This document shows, piece by piece, positions 30,860 through 41,648 of a stretch of DNA of 64,000 nucleotides. The translations under genes and the position numbers were made by a program. The number at the start of each line of letters is the position of its first letter. Position 1 is the stretch's first letter. Under the pieces are notes generated by a model. It saw only the letters and a program-made list of their open reading frames with translations, did not search any database and was not told the origin of the DNA. Source of the stretch: Bacillus mycoides (GTDB lineage Bacteria; Bacillota; Bacilli; Bacillales; Bacillaceae_G); contig NZ_CP036132.1 in the NCBI RefSeq assembly GCF_018742245.1, forward strand, positions 3,591,001 through 3,655,000, read 5' to 3'.

Positions 30860-31754
<895 letters not shown>

Positions 31755-31821
31755 AGTTTGCGCCTCCTAGTAAGTCTATCCGATTTCTCCACCACGTATA
31801 ACTTTATATATTTTTTGAAAG

Positions 31822-32697
31822 CTACTCAATATTTTGTACTTGTTCACGAATTTTTTCAAGGTTATTTTTCATTTCTACGACATATTTTGAAATTGTTAAG
31901 TCATTTGCCTTAGAACCTATCGTATTTACTTCCCTATGCATCTCTTGCACAATGAAGTCCATTTTCCTTCCAACAGGCTCTGTAATTTGCAGCGCTTCAC
32001 GAAATTGATCTAAATGACTTTGTAATCGAACTAATTCTTCGTGAATATCTGAACGCTCTGCAAATATTGCTACTTCTGTCAACAATCGTTGTTCATCTAA
32101 ATCTTGGTTATGTAATTCTTTTAAGCGATTTTCTAATCTTTCACGATATTTTTGTGTAACAATTGGTGCATGTGGAATAATTGCATTTACACAATTATGA
32201 ATCTCTTGCAAACGATATGCTATATCTTTATGTAATCGTTCTCCTTCACCATCTCTCATCGTTTTCAACATATGAGCAGCTTGGCGAACAGCCTCATATA
32301 AACCGGTTTCAAATTGTTCATTTACATTTTCTATTTCTTCAACTGCCGTTACTTCTGGCATTCCCATTAGTTGCCCGAGTGTAATAGAATCTTGTAATTG
32401 AAATTTCCCTTTTATATCTTCCATAATGGATTGGTACTGTTCAAGAAGTTCCCAATTCACAGTTAATTTTCTTTCAACAAGCCCTTCACCTGTTATACTA
32501 ATAGACACTTCAATACGTCCACGGCGAACTTGCTTTGCAATTATTTTACGAATCTTGTCTTCAAACACCATCATTTGCTTCGGAAGCCGAATACTCATTT
32601 CTAAAAAACGATGGTTCACCGACTTCATTTCTACTGTTATTTGAAAAGTATCGTTTTCTACCTTCGACCTTCCAAATCCTGTCATACTACAAATCAT
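31822..32697 (-). CDS. YicC-family protein YloC, probable endoribonuclease
   Basis: The 291-residue protein starts MICSMTGFGRSKVEN, the YicC family hallmark, and has the C-terminal DUF1732 region (EVNTIGSKANDLTISKYVVEMKNNLEKIREQ). E. coli YicC has been reported to act as an endoribonuclease on a small RNA; the Bacillus role is less clear. The first ATG of the open frame is five codons upstream; I chose the ATG with GGATGTG upstream. It lies at the head of yloC-remA-gmk-rpoZ. Confidence 0.9.
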   Translation of the reverse strand: MICSMTGFGRSKVENDTFQITVEMKSVNHRFLEMSIRLPKQMMVFEDKIRKIIAKQVRRGRIEVSISITGEGLVERKLTVNWELLEQYQSIMEDIKGKFQLQDSITLGQLMGMPEVTAVEEIENVNEQFETGLYEAVRQAAHMLKTMRDGEGERLHKDIAYRLQEIHNCVNAIIPHAPIVTQKYRERLENRLKELHNQDLDEQRLLTEVAIFAERSDIHEELVRLQSHLDQFREALQITEPVGRKMDFIVQEMHREVNTIGSKANDLTISKYVVEMKNNLEKIREQVQNIE

Positions 32698-32731
32698 CTT
32701 TATCACATCCAAGCCATGAAATAACTCAATG

Positions 32732-32764
32732 AAAAAGGTAATAGAGATGCAACTCTACTACCTT
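32732..32764 (-). terminator. Terminator of the calcium ATPase gene
   Basis: AAGGTAATAGAG and CTCTACTACCTT pair with one mismatch around a 6-base loop, and the minus strand runs into CCTTTTTCATTG. It sits about 30 bases past the ATPase stop codon and just upstream of yloC. Confidence 0.8.
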
Positions 32765-32796
32765 CTGTAAATTATATCATATTTTCATATCATTGA

Positions 32797-35520
32797 CTAT
32801 TTCAAGTTTAATCCCTTCTTATATAACAGTGGCTTTTTCTTTTTCTCCTTTTTTCTTGTTAATAAGGATCCTACTAATAAGAAGGTCGGAATAGATGATA
32901 ATCCCCCAATTAACAACCAATCTCGTGCTTGTATCGGCATTGTGCTAAAAATCGGCTGTAATGGTGGATAATATATAACTACAAGCATTAACAGTAAAGA
33001 AATAATAACCGCCCCTACTAAATATATATTTCCAAACGGGTTGCGGTGAAATATAGAATGTTCACTACGACAATCAAATACATGAATAAGCTGAGCAAGT
33101 ACTAATGTTGCAAAGGCTACCGTTTGTGCATACTTCAATTCATTTGGATGCTGGTTAAATGCAATAATAAACGCTACTAATGTCACTGCTCCGATTAGAA
33201 AACCACGACTTATAATTTTCCACGCAAGCCCTCTAGCGAACACCCCTTCTTTCGGATGGCGTGGCGTTCTCTTCATCACATCTCCTTCAGCCTTATCCAA
33301 ACCTAATGCCATCGCTGGTAAACCGTCAGTAACTAAGTTCACCCATAAAATTTGAATTGGAACCATCGGCAATGGCAGTGCCAGTAACATCGCAAATAAC
33401 ATAACTAAAATTTCACCAACGTTAGATGCTAACAAATACCGAATAAACTTCCGAATATTTTCATATATGTTTCTACCTTCTTTAATCGCCGATTTAATCG
33501 TAGCAAAGTTATCATCTAACAACACAAGTGAAGAAGCTTCTTTTGCAACATCTGTCCCTGTAATTCCCATCGCAATCCCTATATCAGCTGTTTTAATAGC
33601 TGGAGCATCGTTCACTCCATCACCTGTCATAGCTACTATATGCCCCTTATTTTGCAGCGCCTTAACGATTTTCAATTTATGCTCAGGGGACACACGAGCG
33701 AATACATACGTATCTTCTACAATATCTTCTAATGCCTCTACATCCATATTCGCAAGTTCTACACCTTCAACAACGCGTCCACCCGCTGGTAAAACCCCTA
33801 ACTGTTCCGCAATTGCCATTGCTGTCACTTTATGATCTCCCGTAATCATTACCGTTCTAATACCAGCTTCTTTACACTCTTTCACCGCTTGCGCCACTTC
33901 TTGTCTTGGCGGATCTATCATTCCTTGTATTCCAACAAGCATAAAATCCTGCTCGACTTCTCTTTCATGTTCAATTGAATCTGTAGCTTTTAACGGTTTA
34001 AATGCCACCGCAATCGTTCGTAAAGCTTGACTTCCTAAACTATGAATCGCTGCCTGCACTTCTTTTCGATACATTTCACTTAAAGGCTGCTGCTTATTTC
34101 CCCACAAAATTGTTTGACTCATTTGCAAAAGAACATCTGGTGCTCCTTTTGTAATAACAAATTTTTTGCCTTCACGATCACGAACGATAACACTCATCAT
34201 TTTTCTAGTTGAATCAAAAGGAAATTCACGAATGATTTCAAACTTTCCTTTAAGAGCTTCACGTGATATTCCCGCCTTCATTGCAGCAGCAACGAGAGCT
34301 CCCTCTGTTGGATCCCCATCTAACACATACGTCTTTTTCTTTTGAATAACATTCGCATTATTACATAAACAGCCAAATGTAAGTAGTTGATACAGTGATT
34401 TCGTCTTAGTAGGGTCAATTACTTCTTCACCTTTCATAAACGAACCTGCCGGCTCATAGCCTTGACCTGTTACTTTCCACAATTCTCCGCCTGACCACAT
34501 ATGTGTTACCATCATTTTATTTTGTGTCATTGTTCCTGTTTTATCTGAGCAAATAACAGAAGCACAGCCTAACGTTTCTACAGCTGGCAACTTTCGCACA
34601 ATTGCCCTCTTTTTAATCATACGCTGTACGCCAAGTGATAGCGCAACCGTAACGATAGCTGGCAATCCTTCTGGAATAGCCGCAACAGCAAGCGAAACCC
34701 CAGCCAAAAACATGTGATACACTTCATTCCCTTGATATACACCAGCTAGTACAACAAGAGCCGTCAAAATAAGAGCAACAATAATTAAAATTTTTCCAAG
34801 CTGTTCTAATCTTCTTTGTAATGGCGTTTCCATTTGCTCAGCATTTTGCAACATATTTGCAATTTGCCCCATAGCTGTATTCATTCCAGTCGCTACGACT
34901 ACCCCTGTTCCAGCACCTCTCGTTATCATCGTCCCCATAAATGCCATGTTTTTTTGATCACCAATTGAAACATCTTGGCCTTGTAACGCCTCTACCTTCT
35001 TTTGTACAGGCAATGATTCTCCTGTAAGAGCCGATTCTTCAATATATAAACTTGAAGATTCCACAAGGCGAACATCCGCGCCAATACGGTCACCACTAGA
35101 AAACTTAATAATATCACCTAGTACAAGCGCTTTTGACGGCGCTTTTATCCACTTCCCATTTCTTAGTACAGTAACTTGAGGGGCTGCCAATTCTTTTAAA
35201 GCTTCCAACGATTTTTCAGCTTTCCTCTCTTGAAAGAAACCGAGGACACCATTGATAATAACAATTGCAACAATTGCAATCGAATCAATATACTCTCCTA
35301 AAAAAGCTGAAATAATTGTAGCACCAAATAAAACAAGTACCATAAAATCTTTAAATTGCGCTAAAAACACCATAAGCGCAGAAGGCCGCTTTGCTTCTTG
35401 CAATTCATTTGTACCAAATTTCTTTAATCGGCCCTCTGCTTCTTGCTCTGTAAGACCTACCTCCACATTCGTATTCGTTCTTTCCTCCACTTCATGTGCT
35501 CGCATTTCATACCAGTTCAT
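32797..35520 (-). CDS. Cation-transporting P-type ATPase, SERCA-like Ca2+ pump (YloB)
   Basis: The 907-residue P2A ATPase has TGES (167-170), the transmembrane PEGLPA motif (283-288, as in SERCA Ca2+ pumps), the phosphorylated Asp326 in [10 protein letters not shown] and [10 protein letters not shown] near residue 620. About ten membrane helices are visible. The N-terminal actuator and C-terminal helices are complete. In B. subtilis, YloB is a Ca2+ pump needed for spore heat resistance. It is divergent from rqcH. An out-of-frame ATG between AGGAGG and the start may slightly lower translation. Confidence 0.92.
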   Translation of the reverse strand: MNWYEMRAHEVEERTNTNVEVGLTEQEAEGRLKKFGTNELQEAKRPSALMVFLAQFKDFMVLVLFGATIISAFLGEYIDSIAIVAIVIINGVLGFFQERKAEKSLEALKELAAPQVTVLRNGKWIKAPSKALVLGDIIKFSSGDRIGADVRLVESSSLYIEESALTGESLPVQKKVEALQGQDVSIGDQKNMAFMGTMITRGAGTGVVVATGMNTAMGQIANMLQNAEQMETPLQRRLEQLGKILIIVALILTALVVLAGVYQGNEVYHMFLAGVSLAVAAIPEGLPAIVTVALSLGVQRMIKKRAIVRKLPAVETLGCASVICSDKTGTMTQNKMMVTHMWSGGELWKVTGQGYEPAGSFMKGEEVIDPTKTKSLYQLLTFGCLCNNANVIQKKKTYVLDGDPTEGALVAAAMKAGISREALKGKFEIIREFPFDSTRKMMSVIVRDREGKKFVITKGAPDVLLQMSQTILWGNKQQPLSEMYRKEVQAAIHSLGSQALRTIAVAFKPLKATDSIEHEREVEQDFMLVGIQGMIDPPRQEVAQAVKECKEAGIRTVMITGDHKVTAMAIAEQLGVLPAGGRVVEGVELANMDVEALEDIVEDTYVFARVSPEHKLKIVKALQNKGHIVAMTGDGVNDAPAIKTADIGIAMGITGTDVAKEASSLVLLDDNFATIKSAIKEGRNIYENIRKFIRYLLASNVGEILVMLFAMLLALPLPMVPIQILWVNLVTDGLPAMALGLDKAEGDVMKRTPRHPKEGVFARGLAWKIISRGFLIGAVTLVAFIIAFNQHPNELKYAQTVAFATLVLAQLIHVFDCRSEHSIFHRNPFGNIYLVGAVIISLLLMLVVIYYPPLQPIFSTMPIQARDWLLIGGLSSIPTFLLVGSLLTRKKEKKKKPLLYKKGLNLK

Positions 35521-35589
35521 CCTGCCATCGACCTCCTGATTCCAGACATACTCTAATGAAAGCTTATTCAGCCTCGTCCAAAAAAATGC

Positions 35590-35595
35590 TATAAT
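35590..35595 (+). promoter_or_regulatory. Extended -10 promoter of rqcH
   Basis: TGC-TATAAT is an extended -10 element 31 bases before the rqcH ATG. The best -35 at 17 bases (TTCAGC) is poor, which fits a TGn-type promoter. Confidence 0.6.
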
Positions 35596-35625
35596 TAACT
35601 TTTAGTTAGAAAGGAGTGTTCATTC

Positions 35626-37335
35626 ATGGCATTCGATGGATTATTTACAAGAGCAATTACACATGAAATTGCAAATTCTCTTCAAACAGGAAGAATTTCA
35701 AAAATATATCAACCCTCAAAATATGAAGTTTTATTACATATTCGAGCAAACGGAAAAAACCAAAAGCTGATTCTTTCATCTCACCCTACATATGCGCGTA
35801 TGCACTTAACAAATCAAAACTACGATTCACCAGCGCAACCGCCGATGTTTTGTATGCTTCTTCGCAAACATTTAGAAGGTGGATTTATTGAAAAAATTGA
35901 ACAAATTGACTTAGAACGTATTATTCAAATTACAGTCCGCAGTCGCAATGAAATCGGTGACGAATCAGTAAAAACATTAGTAATCGAAATAATGGGACGA
36001 CACAGTAATATTATCTTAGTAGATACGAAAACAAATATTATTTTAGATAGCTTAAAACACGTTTCTTTAGCGGTAAACCGACATCGTACTGTATATGCTG
36101 GAGCTGAATATGTTGCCCCACCAGCACAACATAAAGTTAATCCGCTTCTTATCGAAACAGAAGATGATTTTATTAAACCGCTAGACTTTTTATCTGGCAA
36201 CATGGACAAACAACTTGTCGGAGCATTCATGGGAATTTCCCCATTATTTGCAAAAGAAGTTGTAAAAAAAGCAGGTATGGCAAATGAAAAAGCATTATCT
36301 GAAGCTTTCTTCAGCTTACAAAAACCATTGCTAACACATCAGTACGTGCCAGCAATGATAACAGCAAATGGAAAAGAGTTCTTTTATCTATTCCCTCTTT
36401 CTCACTTACAAGGAAACGAAAAAACATTTTCATCTGTTAGTGAATTGTTAGACCGTTTCTTTTTCGGAAAAGCAGAGCGAGACCGTGTAAAACAACAAGC
36501 TCACGATTTAGAACGCTTTATGCAAAACGAAAAAAACAAAAATGAGAAAAAACTTATTAAACTTGAAAAAACATTACAAGATGCTGGAAAAGCAGATAAA
36601 TATCAACTATTTGGAGAGCTGCTTACAGCCAATATGTACACTTTGAAAAAAGGTGATAAAGATATTGAGGTCATTAATTATTACGATGAAAATGGCGGAA
36701 CTGTAAAAATCACATTAGATCCTTTAAAAACACCATCTGACAATGCACAACGCTATTTCCAAAAGTACCAAAAAGCAAAAAATTCAGTTGTTATTGTAGA
36801 AGAACAAATCGAAAAAACCAATGAAGAAATTCTTTATTTCGATAGCTTACTTCAACAAATGGAAGCTGCTTCTTCAAAAGATATTGAAGAAATTCGTGAG
36901 GAGCTAGCTGAAGAAGGATATGTGCGCAATCGTAAGAAGAAAAACGCAAAGAAAAAACCTACAAAACCAGTATTGGATAAATATTTAGCTAGTGACGGTA
37001 CAGAGATTTTCGTTGGTAAAAACAATAAGCAAAATGATTATTTAACAACGAAATTTGCCCGTCGTGATGAAATTTGGTTACATACGAAAGACATACCTGG
37101 CTCTCATGTTGTCATTCGTTCTTTAGAACCTGCTGAAGAAACTTTACTGGAAGCTGCAAAAATCGCCGCTTATTACAGTAAAGCAAAAGAGTCTAGCTCT
37201 GTACCTGTTGATTTCACTAAAATACGTCACGTTAAAAAACCGAGTGGTGCAAAACTTGGATTCGTTACGTATGATAACCAACAAACAGTATATGTAACAC
37301 CAGATGCTGACATCGTAATGAAATTAAAAGCGTAA
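35626..37335 (+). CDS. rqcH: Ribosome quality control factor RqcH (NFACT family, YloA)
   Basis: RqcH binds stalled 50S-peptidyl-tRNA and directs alanine tailing of nascent chains for degradation. The 569-residue protein has NFACT-N (about 1-200, with [11 protein letters not shown] near 115-125), helix-hairpin-helix and coiled-coil parts (about 280-420), and the NFACT-R domain (about 455-555, with [19 protein letters not shown]). It was long annotated as fibronectin-binding protein FbpA. AAAGGAG precedes the ATG. It is monocistronic and shares a bidirectional terminator with the lipoprotein gene. Confidence 0.95.
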   Translation: MAFDGLFTRAITHEIANSLQTGRISKIYQPSKYEVLLHIRANGKNQKLILSSHPTYARMHLTNQNYDSPAQPPMFCMLLRKHLEGGFIEKIEQIDLERIIQITVRSRNEIGDESVKTLVIEIMGRHSNIILVDTKTNIILDSLKHVSLAVNRHRTVYAGAEYVAPPAQHKVNPLLIETEDDFIKPLDFLSGNMDKQLVGAFMGISPLFAKEVVKKAGMANEKALSEAFFSLQKPLLTHQYVPAMITANGKEFFYLFPLSHLQGNEKTFSSVSELLDRFFFGKAERDRVKQQAHDLERFMQNEKNKNEKKLIKLEKTLQDAGKADKYQLFGELLTANMYTLKKGDKDIEVINYYDENGGTVKITLDPLKTPSDNAQRYFQKYQKAKNSVVIVEEQIEKTNEEILYFDSLLQQMEAASSKDIEEIREELAEEGYVRNRKKKNAKKKPTKPVLDKYLASDGTEIFVGKNNKQNDYLTTKFARRDEIWLHTKDIPGSHVVIRSLEPAEETLLEAAKIAAYYSKAKESSSVPVDFTKIRHVKKPSGAKLGFVTYDNQQTVYVTPDADIVMKLKA

Positions 37336-37338
37336 ATA

Positions 37339-37376
37339 AAAAATGCGTTGCTAGCAAGCAACGCATTTTTTATTTT
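37339..37376. terminator. Bidirectional terminator between rqcH and the lipoprotein gene
   Basis: AAAAATGCGTTGC pairs perfectly with GCAACGCATTTTT around a TAGCAA loop, with TTTATTTTT following on the plus strand and A-rich sequence before it. It serves both convergent genes. Confidence 0.9.
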
Positions 37377-37382
37377 TCCAGC

Positions 37383-38564
37383 TTAGTTCATATATCCATT
37401 AACTAATTCATAACATCTTTCTTTTGTCATCTTATATTTCTCTTCTGAAGCTTCTATACGTCTCATCGTTCCATTGTTTGGATCAGTACCAATTGCTGTA
37501 ACTTTACTTTCTTTTTCTTTAACCCACGCAATTTGTTTCGTTTTTAACGACTGAAATGCATCAGGTGACATCGTATTTTTTAATGCGCTGTAAATTTCAT
37601 TTAATTTACTATCCCACAATTGATAATTTCCTTCTATTTCATTAACTATATCGTTTGTTGTCATAACATTTGTATGTTTTTCTTGATTTTCTAGCGCGGC
37701 TAACTCATTTAGAACCTTAGTTTTACCTAATACTGAAGAAGATTCTTTTTTAGGCTGCTTCTCTTCTTTCGAACTAGTATACGTACTGGAATCATTTCCC
37801 TTAGCTGTTTCTTGCTCTTGAATAAAATCTTCTTTCGTTACCTTTTCTTGTTCTTTGTCATCTACATTGTGAGTAATAACAGATGTTTGGGCGTCCACAG
37901 CAACTACTCCGTTACTTTCTTTAAAAATATATTTCTTATTTCCACTATTCTCTTCTCTAACAAAAGAGACATTCTTGAAACCTTGAACTCTAAGAAGCTC
38001 GTTAGCTTCTTCTTTCGTTAACTTTAAATTTGCTAGCGTATTTGATGACCATCTATCCATTAACCATTTTCCATCTTTATAAACTAAAATAAATTCCCAT
38101 GTCTCCGCTTCATTCCCCATGTCATTTGCAAGGGTAAGTGTCTCAATCTTTAAAACATCATTTTTCTGTGAATAAGTTATCCTCACGTCGGGCTCAATAT
38201 GAATTGGGAATGGCAACATATCAGTTTCCCTTGACCTATTAAATGTATCAAGCAAACCTGGAAGCTGTTTCTCCACAAACTTATCTGAAACTAATCCCTT
38301 AACTCCTTTTTTAGCTGTACCCAAATCTCCAGGATTATTTCGACTCCATCCATTCTCTTTTTCCATTTCACTAAAAGAGTTTGCTATTCCATCTACGCTC
38401 TTTCTTACAATCTTTTTCGCTTCTTTTCCTGTCACTTCTGGTGCTTCATCAAGCTGTTCAATTGTTTTATTTACTTGAACTTTGTTTTCACTTTTTTCAC
38501 AACCTGCTAGAACAACCATACTAGCTACCAAGCAAAATGACATTACTTTACTTAATTTTTTCAT
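37383..38564 (-). CDS. Putative lipoprotein with C-terminal DUF1311/LprI-like domain
   Basis: I do not recognise this gene by name. The 393-residue product starts with a lipoprotein signal peptide (MKKLSKVMSFCLVASMVVLAGC, lipobox VLAG-Cys at residue 22). The middle (about 45-210) resembles the TcaA-type membrane-protein extracellular fold, with alternating strands ending KDGKWLMDRW. A low-complexity Ser/Glu/Lys linker follows (about 245-280). The C-terminal part (about 315-390) has the helical pattern of DUF1311, the LprI lysozyme-inhibitor family (LWDSKLNEIYSALKNTMSP, WVKEKE). It would be anchored on the outer face of the membrane. It begins the accessory patch; the role could be lysozyme or envelope defence, but that is an inference. 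Confidence 0.75.
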   Translation of the reverse strand: MKKLSKVMSFCLVASMVVLAGCEKSENKVQVNKTIEQLDEAPEVTGKEAKKIVRKSVDGIANSFSEMEKENGWSRNNPGDLGTAKKGVKGLVSDKFVEKQLPGLLDTFNRSRETDMLPFPIHIEPDVRITYSQKNDVLKIETLTLANDMGNEAETWEFILVYKDGKWLMDRWSSNTLANLKLTKEEANELLRVQGFKNVSFVREENSGNKKYIFKESNGVVAVDAQTSVITHNVDDKEQEKVTKEDFIQEQETAKGNDSSTYTSSKEEKQPKKESSSVLGKTKVLNELAALENQEKHTNVMTTNDIVNEIEGNYQLWDSKLNEIYSALKNTMSPDAFQSLKTKQIAWVKEKESKVTAIGTDPNNGTMRRIEASEEKYKMTKERCYELVNGYMN

Positions 38565-38764
38565 ATACTCACAATCCTTATCCCTTCATATTTGTTACGT
38601 ATCCCTATCTTCGAGAGAAATCCAACAATTCCCTATTATATCAATAATAATCGTTAATTTATATATTAAAATTTGTATTAAAATAAAACGTAAGCATAAT
38701 GTTTTTCCAAATATATACTCTAAAAATCACTTATCCTTTCCTCACTTCGATATTTTCAAAAAAT

Positions 38765-38793
38765 TTGACAGTGCTATTTCTTATTTGTATAAA
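38765..38793 (+). promoter_or_regulatory. Near-consensus sigma-A promoter without an adjacent gene
   Basis: TTGACA (38765-38770), 17 bases, TATAAA (38788-38793) on the plus strand. The first gene downstream is the M24 peptidase, 227 bases past the -10, which also has its own closer promoter. The transcript would run through the palindrome and the degenerate repeat, so it may make a leader or a small RNA. Confidence 0.65.
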
Positions 38794-38797
38794 TTTT

Positions 38798-38812
38798 TTT
38801 ACAGTGTGTAAA
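38798..38812. promoter_or_regulatory. Palindrome at the predicted start site
   Basis: TTTACAGTGTGTAAA has 6-base inverted arms around a 3-base centre. It starts 4 bases after the -10 box at 38788-38793, where a repressor would block initiation. The regulator is unknown. Confidence 0.45.
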
Positions 38813-38813
38813 G

Positions 38814-38905
38814 AAAGTGAATCTTGAGTTGATGTTTTTTTCATTCTCCCACTGTTAATTGAAGTAATCTGTATTTCACGAGCAGCCCACCGCCCACAAA
38901 TAATG
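38814..38905. repeat. Possible degenerate relative of the bcr1-like repeat
   Basis: It shares, in the same order as the copy at 14477-14635, AAAGTGAA (38814-38821), CCCACTG (38848-38854), a GCAG block and the 11-mer GCCCACAAATA (38892-38902). About 50 bases matching the second long stem are missing. It lies in the 455-base gap 38565-39019, which otherwise holds promoters and AT-rich sequence. Confidence 0.4.
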
Positions 38906-38971
38906 GGCTAAATTTCTTATCTTCTCTAAAACATATGTAATTCCCACTATCTTTTTCTCTAAAGATATTTT

Positions 38972-39000
38972 TTGGCACGCTATTTGCTTTATTCAATACT
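38972..39000 (+). promoter_or_regulatory. Promoter of the M24 peptidase gene
   Basis: TTGGCA (38972-38977), 17 bases, AATACT (38995-39000), 20 bases before the ATG. Both boxes are near consensus. Confidence 0.6.
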
Positions 39001-39019
39001 GTGAAAAGGGGGAATTAAC

Positions 39020-40090
39020 ATGACTTTAAGAATTAATAAAATCCAAAATCAACTAAAAAACTATGAAATTGACGGATTACTTATTACAAAAAAAGAAAAT
39101 CGCCAATATGCAACAGGCTTTACAGGTAGCGCTGGCGTCGTCTTAATCTCTGCGGATAACGCTGTTTTTATAACTGATTTTCGCTATGTAGATCAAGCGA
39201 AATCACAAATAAAAGACGCAGAAATCATTATGCATAAAGGAAATTTAGAAAAAGAAGTTGCAAATCAAGTATCCAAATTAAACATTCAAAAACTTGGAAT
39301 TGAAGAAAATAACATGACATTGCAACAATATAAGAGCTTACAAAAATATATGAAGGCAGAAATGGTTCAGGTGTGTGAAATCATCGAAGATATTCGTATT
39401 ATTAAAGACACACCCGAAATAGAAACAATGAAAATTGCCGCTACTATTGCTGACGAAGCTTTCCAACACATTCTCAGCTTTCTAAAACCGGGAATAAGCG
39501 AAACTGAAGTCCGAGATGAATTAGAATTTTTCATGCGAAAAAAAGGAGCTACGTCCTCATCGTTTCAAATCATTGTAGCTTCTGGTGTTCGTTCTTCTCT
39601 TCCTCATGGCGTTGCATCAAATAAAATCATTGAACGAGGCGATATGATTACATTAGATTTCGGTGCACTTTACAACGGCTATTGTTCCGATATAACACGT
39701 ACTGTAGCAATCGGCGAACCATCAGAAGAATTCAAAAAAATATATAATGTTGTATTAGAAGCATTGAAGCGTGGAACTGAAGCGATTAAACCTGGGGAAA
39801 CTGCGAAAAGTATCGATGATGTAACGAGAAATCACATTACAGAACATGGATATGGTCAATATTTTGGTCACTCTACAGGGCACGGTCTTGGCTTAGAAAT
39901 ACATGAACCTCTTCGCCTATCCCAAGAAAGTAAAGCTACTTTAGAAGAAGGTATGGTTGTTACAGTTGAACCAGGTATTTACATACCAAACTGGGGCGGT
40001 TGTAGAATTGAAGACGATATCGTAATTACAAAAGACGGATATGAAGTTATTACAAAATCAAATAGAGAGCTAATTGTTATTCCTTGTTAA
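39020..40090 (+). CDS. M24B family Xaa-Pro peptidase
   Basis: This is a metallopeptidase that removes N-terminal residues preceding proline. The 356 residues comprise a creatinase N-domain (about 1-125) and a pita-bread catalytic domain with the five metal ligands visible: Asp213 and Asp224 (LDFGALYNGYCSDITRT), His288 (GHGLGLEIHE), Glu317 (VEPG) and Glu331 (CRIEDD). It starts after GGGGGAA. It is a stand-alone plus-strand gene; the YqhT-type paralogue in other genomes sits elsewhere. I see no clear terminator before the next gene. Confidence 0.9.
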   Translation: MTLRINKIQNQLKNYEIDGLLITKKENRQYATGFTGSAGVVLISADNAVFITDFRYVDQAKSQIKDAEIIMHKGNLEKEVANQVSKLNIQKLGIEENNMTLQQYKSLQKYMKAEMVQVCEIIEDIRIIKDTPEIETMKIAATIADEAFQHILSFLKPGISETEVRDELEFFMRKKGATSSSFQIIVASGVRSSLPHGVASNKIIERGDMITLDFGALYNGYCSDITRTVAIGEPSEEFKKIYNVVLEALKRGTEAIKPGETAKSIDDVTRNHITEHGYGQYFGHSTGHGLGLEIHEPLRLSQESKATLEEGMVVTVEPGIYIPNWGGCRIEDDIVITKDGYEVITKSNRELIVIPC

Positions 40091-40173
40091 TATTATAAAA
40101 TTTTTAACAGGATTTTTTCCCTGCACATAGAATTCTTTCTCTGGAGTATTCGTTTAAAGAGGGGGAATTTTAA

Positions 40174-40698
40174 TTGAATTTTGTAATTGATAAAATAGAT
40201 GGTTTACAAGTTGAATTTTCAAAACTTGTTTCCATGATGAATTACGCTCGTTACACAACGATGCAAGCGGTGGAAGGTTTAACAATTGAAGAACTTGATT
40301 ATTTATATGATGATGAAGCAAATTCAATTGGCATGCTATTATATCACATGGCTGCTATTGAATTTTACTACCAAATTCATACCTTTGAAGATCGTGAACC
40401 GACAGATGCTGAATTAGAGCGGTGGTTACCTGCTGTTGAACTAGGGAATCTTGGACGTGAGAAAATAAAAGGAAACTCTATAGAATTTTACATCAATACA
40501 TTACAAGAAGTACGCTCTAAAACAATTGAAACTTTTCAATCGTTACCCGATGAATGGTTATTTAAAACGACAGATTTTTGGTATGACAAACCAGCTAACA
40601 ATTATTTCAAATGGTTTCACGTATTTGAAGATGAGATCAACCACCGCGGACAAATTCGTTTGATTAAGAAGATGCAAAAAGCTCATGCAGTGAAATAA
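40174..40698 (+). CDS. DinB-fold family protein (probable metal-dependent enzyme)
   Basis: The 174-residue protein has the four-helix DinB/YfiT fold pattern with a His triad: His in LLYHMAAIE (near residue 53) and HVFEDEINHRGQ (near 149 and 157). These usually bind a divalent metal; bacillithiol transferases belong to this superfamily. I cannot assign a substrate. Translation appears to start at TTG after GGGGGAA, with no nearby in-frame ATG until later. It could be cotranscribed with the upstream peptidase (83-base gap). Confidence 0.78.
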   Translation: MNFVIDKIDGLQVEFSKLVSMMNYARYTTMQAVEGLTIEELDYLYDDEANSIGMLLYHMAAIEFYYQIHTFEDREPTDAELERWLPAVELGNLGREKIKGNSIEFYINTLQEVRSKTIETFQSLPDEWLFKTTDFWYDKPANNYFKWFHVFEDEINHRGQIRLIKKMQKAHAVK

Positions 40699-40728
40699 GA
40701 AAGTGCCACCTTATCCGGTGGCACTTTC
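40699..40728. terminator. Bidirectional terminator between DinB-like and membrane protein genes
   Basis: A perfect 12-bp stem (GAAAGTGCCACC with its complement) around TTATCC directly follows the DinB-like stop codon, with CTT and A/T runs on both sides. Confidence 0.8.
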
Positions 40729-40730
40729 TT

Positions 40731-41099
40731 CTACCCATTCGCAAATATTTTTCCGTTTACTTTTTTAGCGACCACTGTTACCGCTATTAAAATGAATATT
40801 AAATATAACCATTTTGTCAAAAGTAACCACCCTTGAAAAATCGCTATTTCATTTATTTGTTCATAACCTTTTATTAGCAAAAACGGGATCATACTAATTA
40901 TAATGACAAACTCGATACTAAAAATAATTTTCTTTTTTCGACTATACGTTTTCCACTCTTTCCAACGATACAAGGGAGCGAAAATGAATACGCCTATACA
41001 TAATATAACTGGTGTCCATTCACTGTTAAGGAGTTGTCCTGAAATGATAGATAATAGTAAACAAGCGAGTACACCGTAATACCCTATTTTTTCTCTCAT
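40731..41099 (-). CDS. Small multi-pass membrane protein, paralogue of its upstream neighbour
   Basis: I do not recognise this gene. The 122-residue product has four hydrophobic segments, about residues 5-24, 32-50, 62-82 and 92-112. It resembles the neighbour at 41116-41481 in layout and motifs: EKIGYYGVLACLLLSIISG at the start, NSEWTPVILCIGVFIFAPLYRW in the middle, and FQGWLL. The GGAGG sits 8 bases before the ATG at 41099; a longer frame starts five codons earlier. The two genes are 16 bases apart and likely form one unit. Confidence 0.7.
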   Translation of the reverse strand: MREKIGYYGVLACLLLSIISGQLLNSEWTPVILCIGVFIFAPLYRWKEWKTYSRKKKIIFSIEFVIIISMIPFLLIKGYEQINEIAIFQGWLLLTKWLYLIFILIAVTVVAKKVNGKIFANG

Positions 41100-41115
41100 T
41101 CGTACTACCTCCATT

Positions 41116-41481
41116 CTACCCTCTCTTTAATATGTAATTCCCTATTCTTATCATGACTCTTAAAAAAATAACGACTACAATTACAAGATAAAGACCTTTC
41201 GCAGACGACATCCATTCTTGAAAAATAGGCATTTCCTCCATTTGCTTTTGCCCCTCTATTAAAATAAACCCTACGACAAATGAACAAACAACAATGATAC
41301 CTATCATAATCCCAATACTTTTCTTACTATATTGTTTCATGTCATCCCAGCGATATAAAAACAAAAAGACAAACCCGAGAACAGGTATAATACTTATCCA
41401 TTCATTCTTTGTAAATAGATTTAAAATGATTAATAGACTACAAGAGACGACGAATCCCCAAAAACCAATTTTTTTGTACAT
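41116..41481 (-). CDS. Small multi-pass membrane protein, tandem paralogue
   Basis: Unknown function. The 120-residue product has four hydrophobic segments and shares with the next gene KIGFWGFVVSCSLLIIL, TKNEWISIIPVLGFVFLFLYRW and the MPIFQEWMSSAKGLYLVI stretch. An in-frame extension of 43 codons lies upstream, but AGGAGG is 5 bases before the ATG at 41481. The 3' half of the pair follows it on the minus strand. Divergent from the permease gene. Confidence 0.7.
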   Translation of the reverse strand: MYKKIGFWGFVVSCSLLIILNLFTKNEWISIIPVLGFVFLFLYRWDDMKQYSKKSIGIMIGIIVVCSFVVGFILIEGQKQMEEMPIFQEWMSSAKGLYLVIVVVIFLRVMIRIGNYILKRG

Positions 41482-41648
41482 AGGTCCTCCTAGAATTCCA
41501 TTTTTAGGATTAATTGTATTATAACATCCATTTTCCATTCTTACCATTACAGTACATGAAATTTCACTTTTTTTCTTTTTCCTATACTCACATACTTTCA
41601 CTGCTTTCATACAATAAACTACACGAACGCCTAAAGGATGTGAATGTT

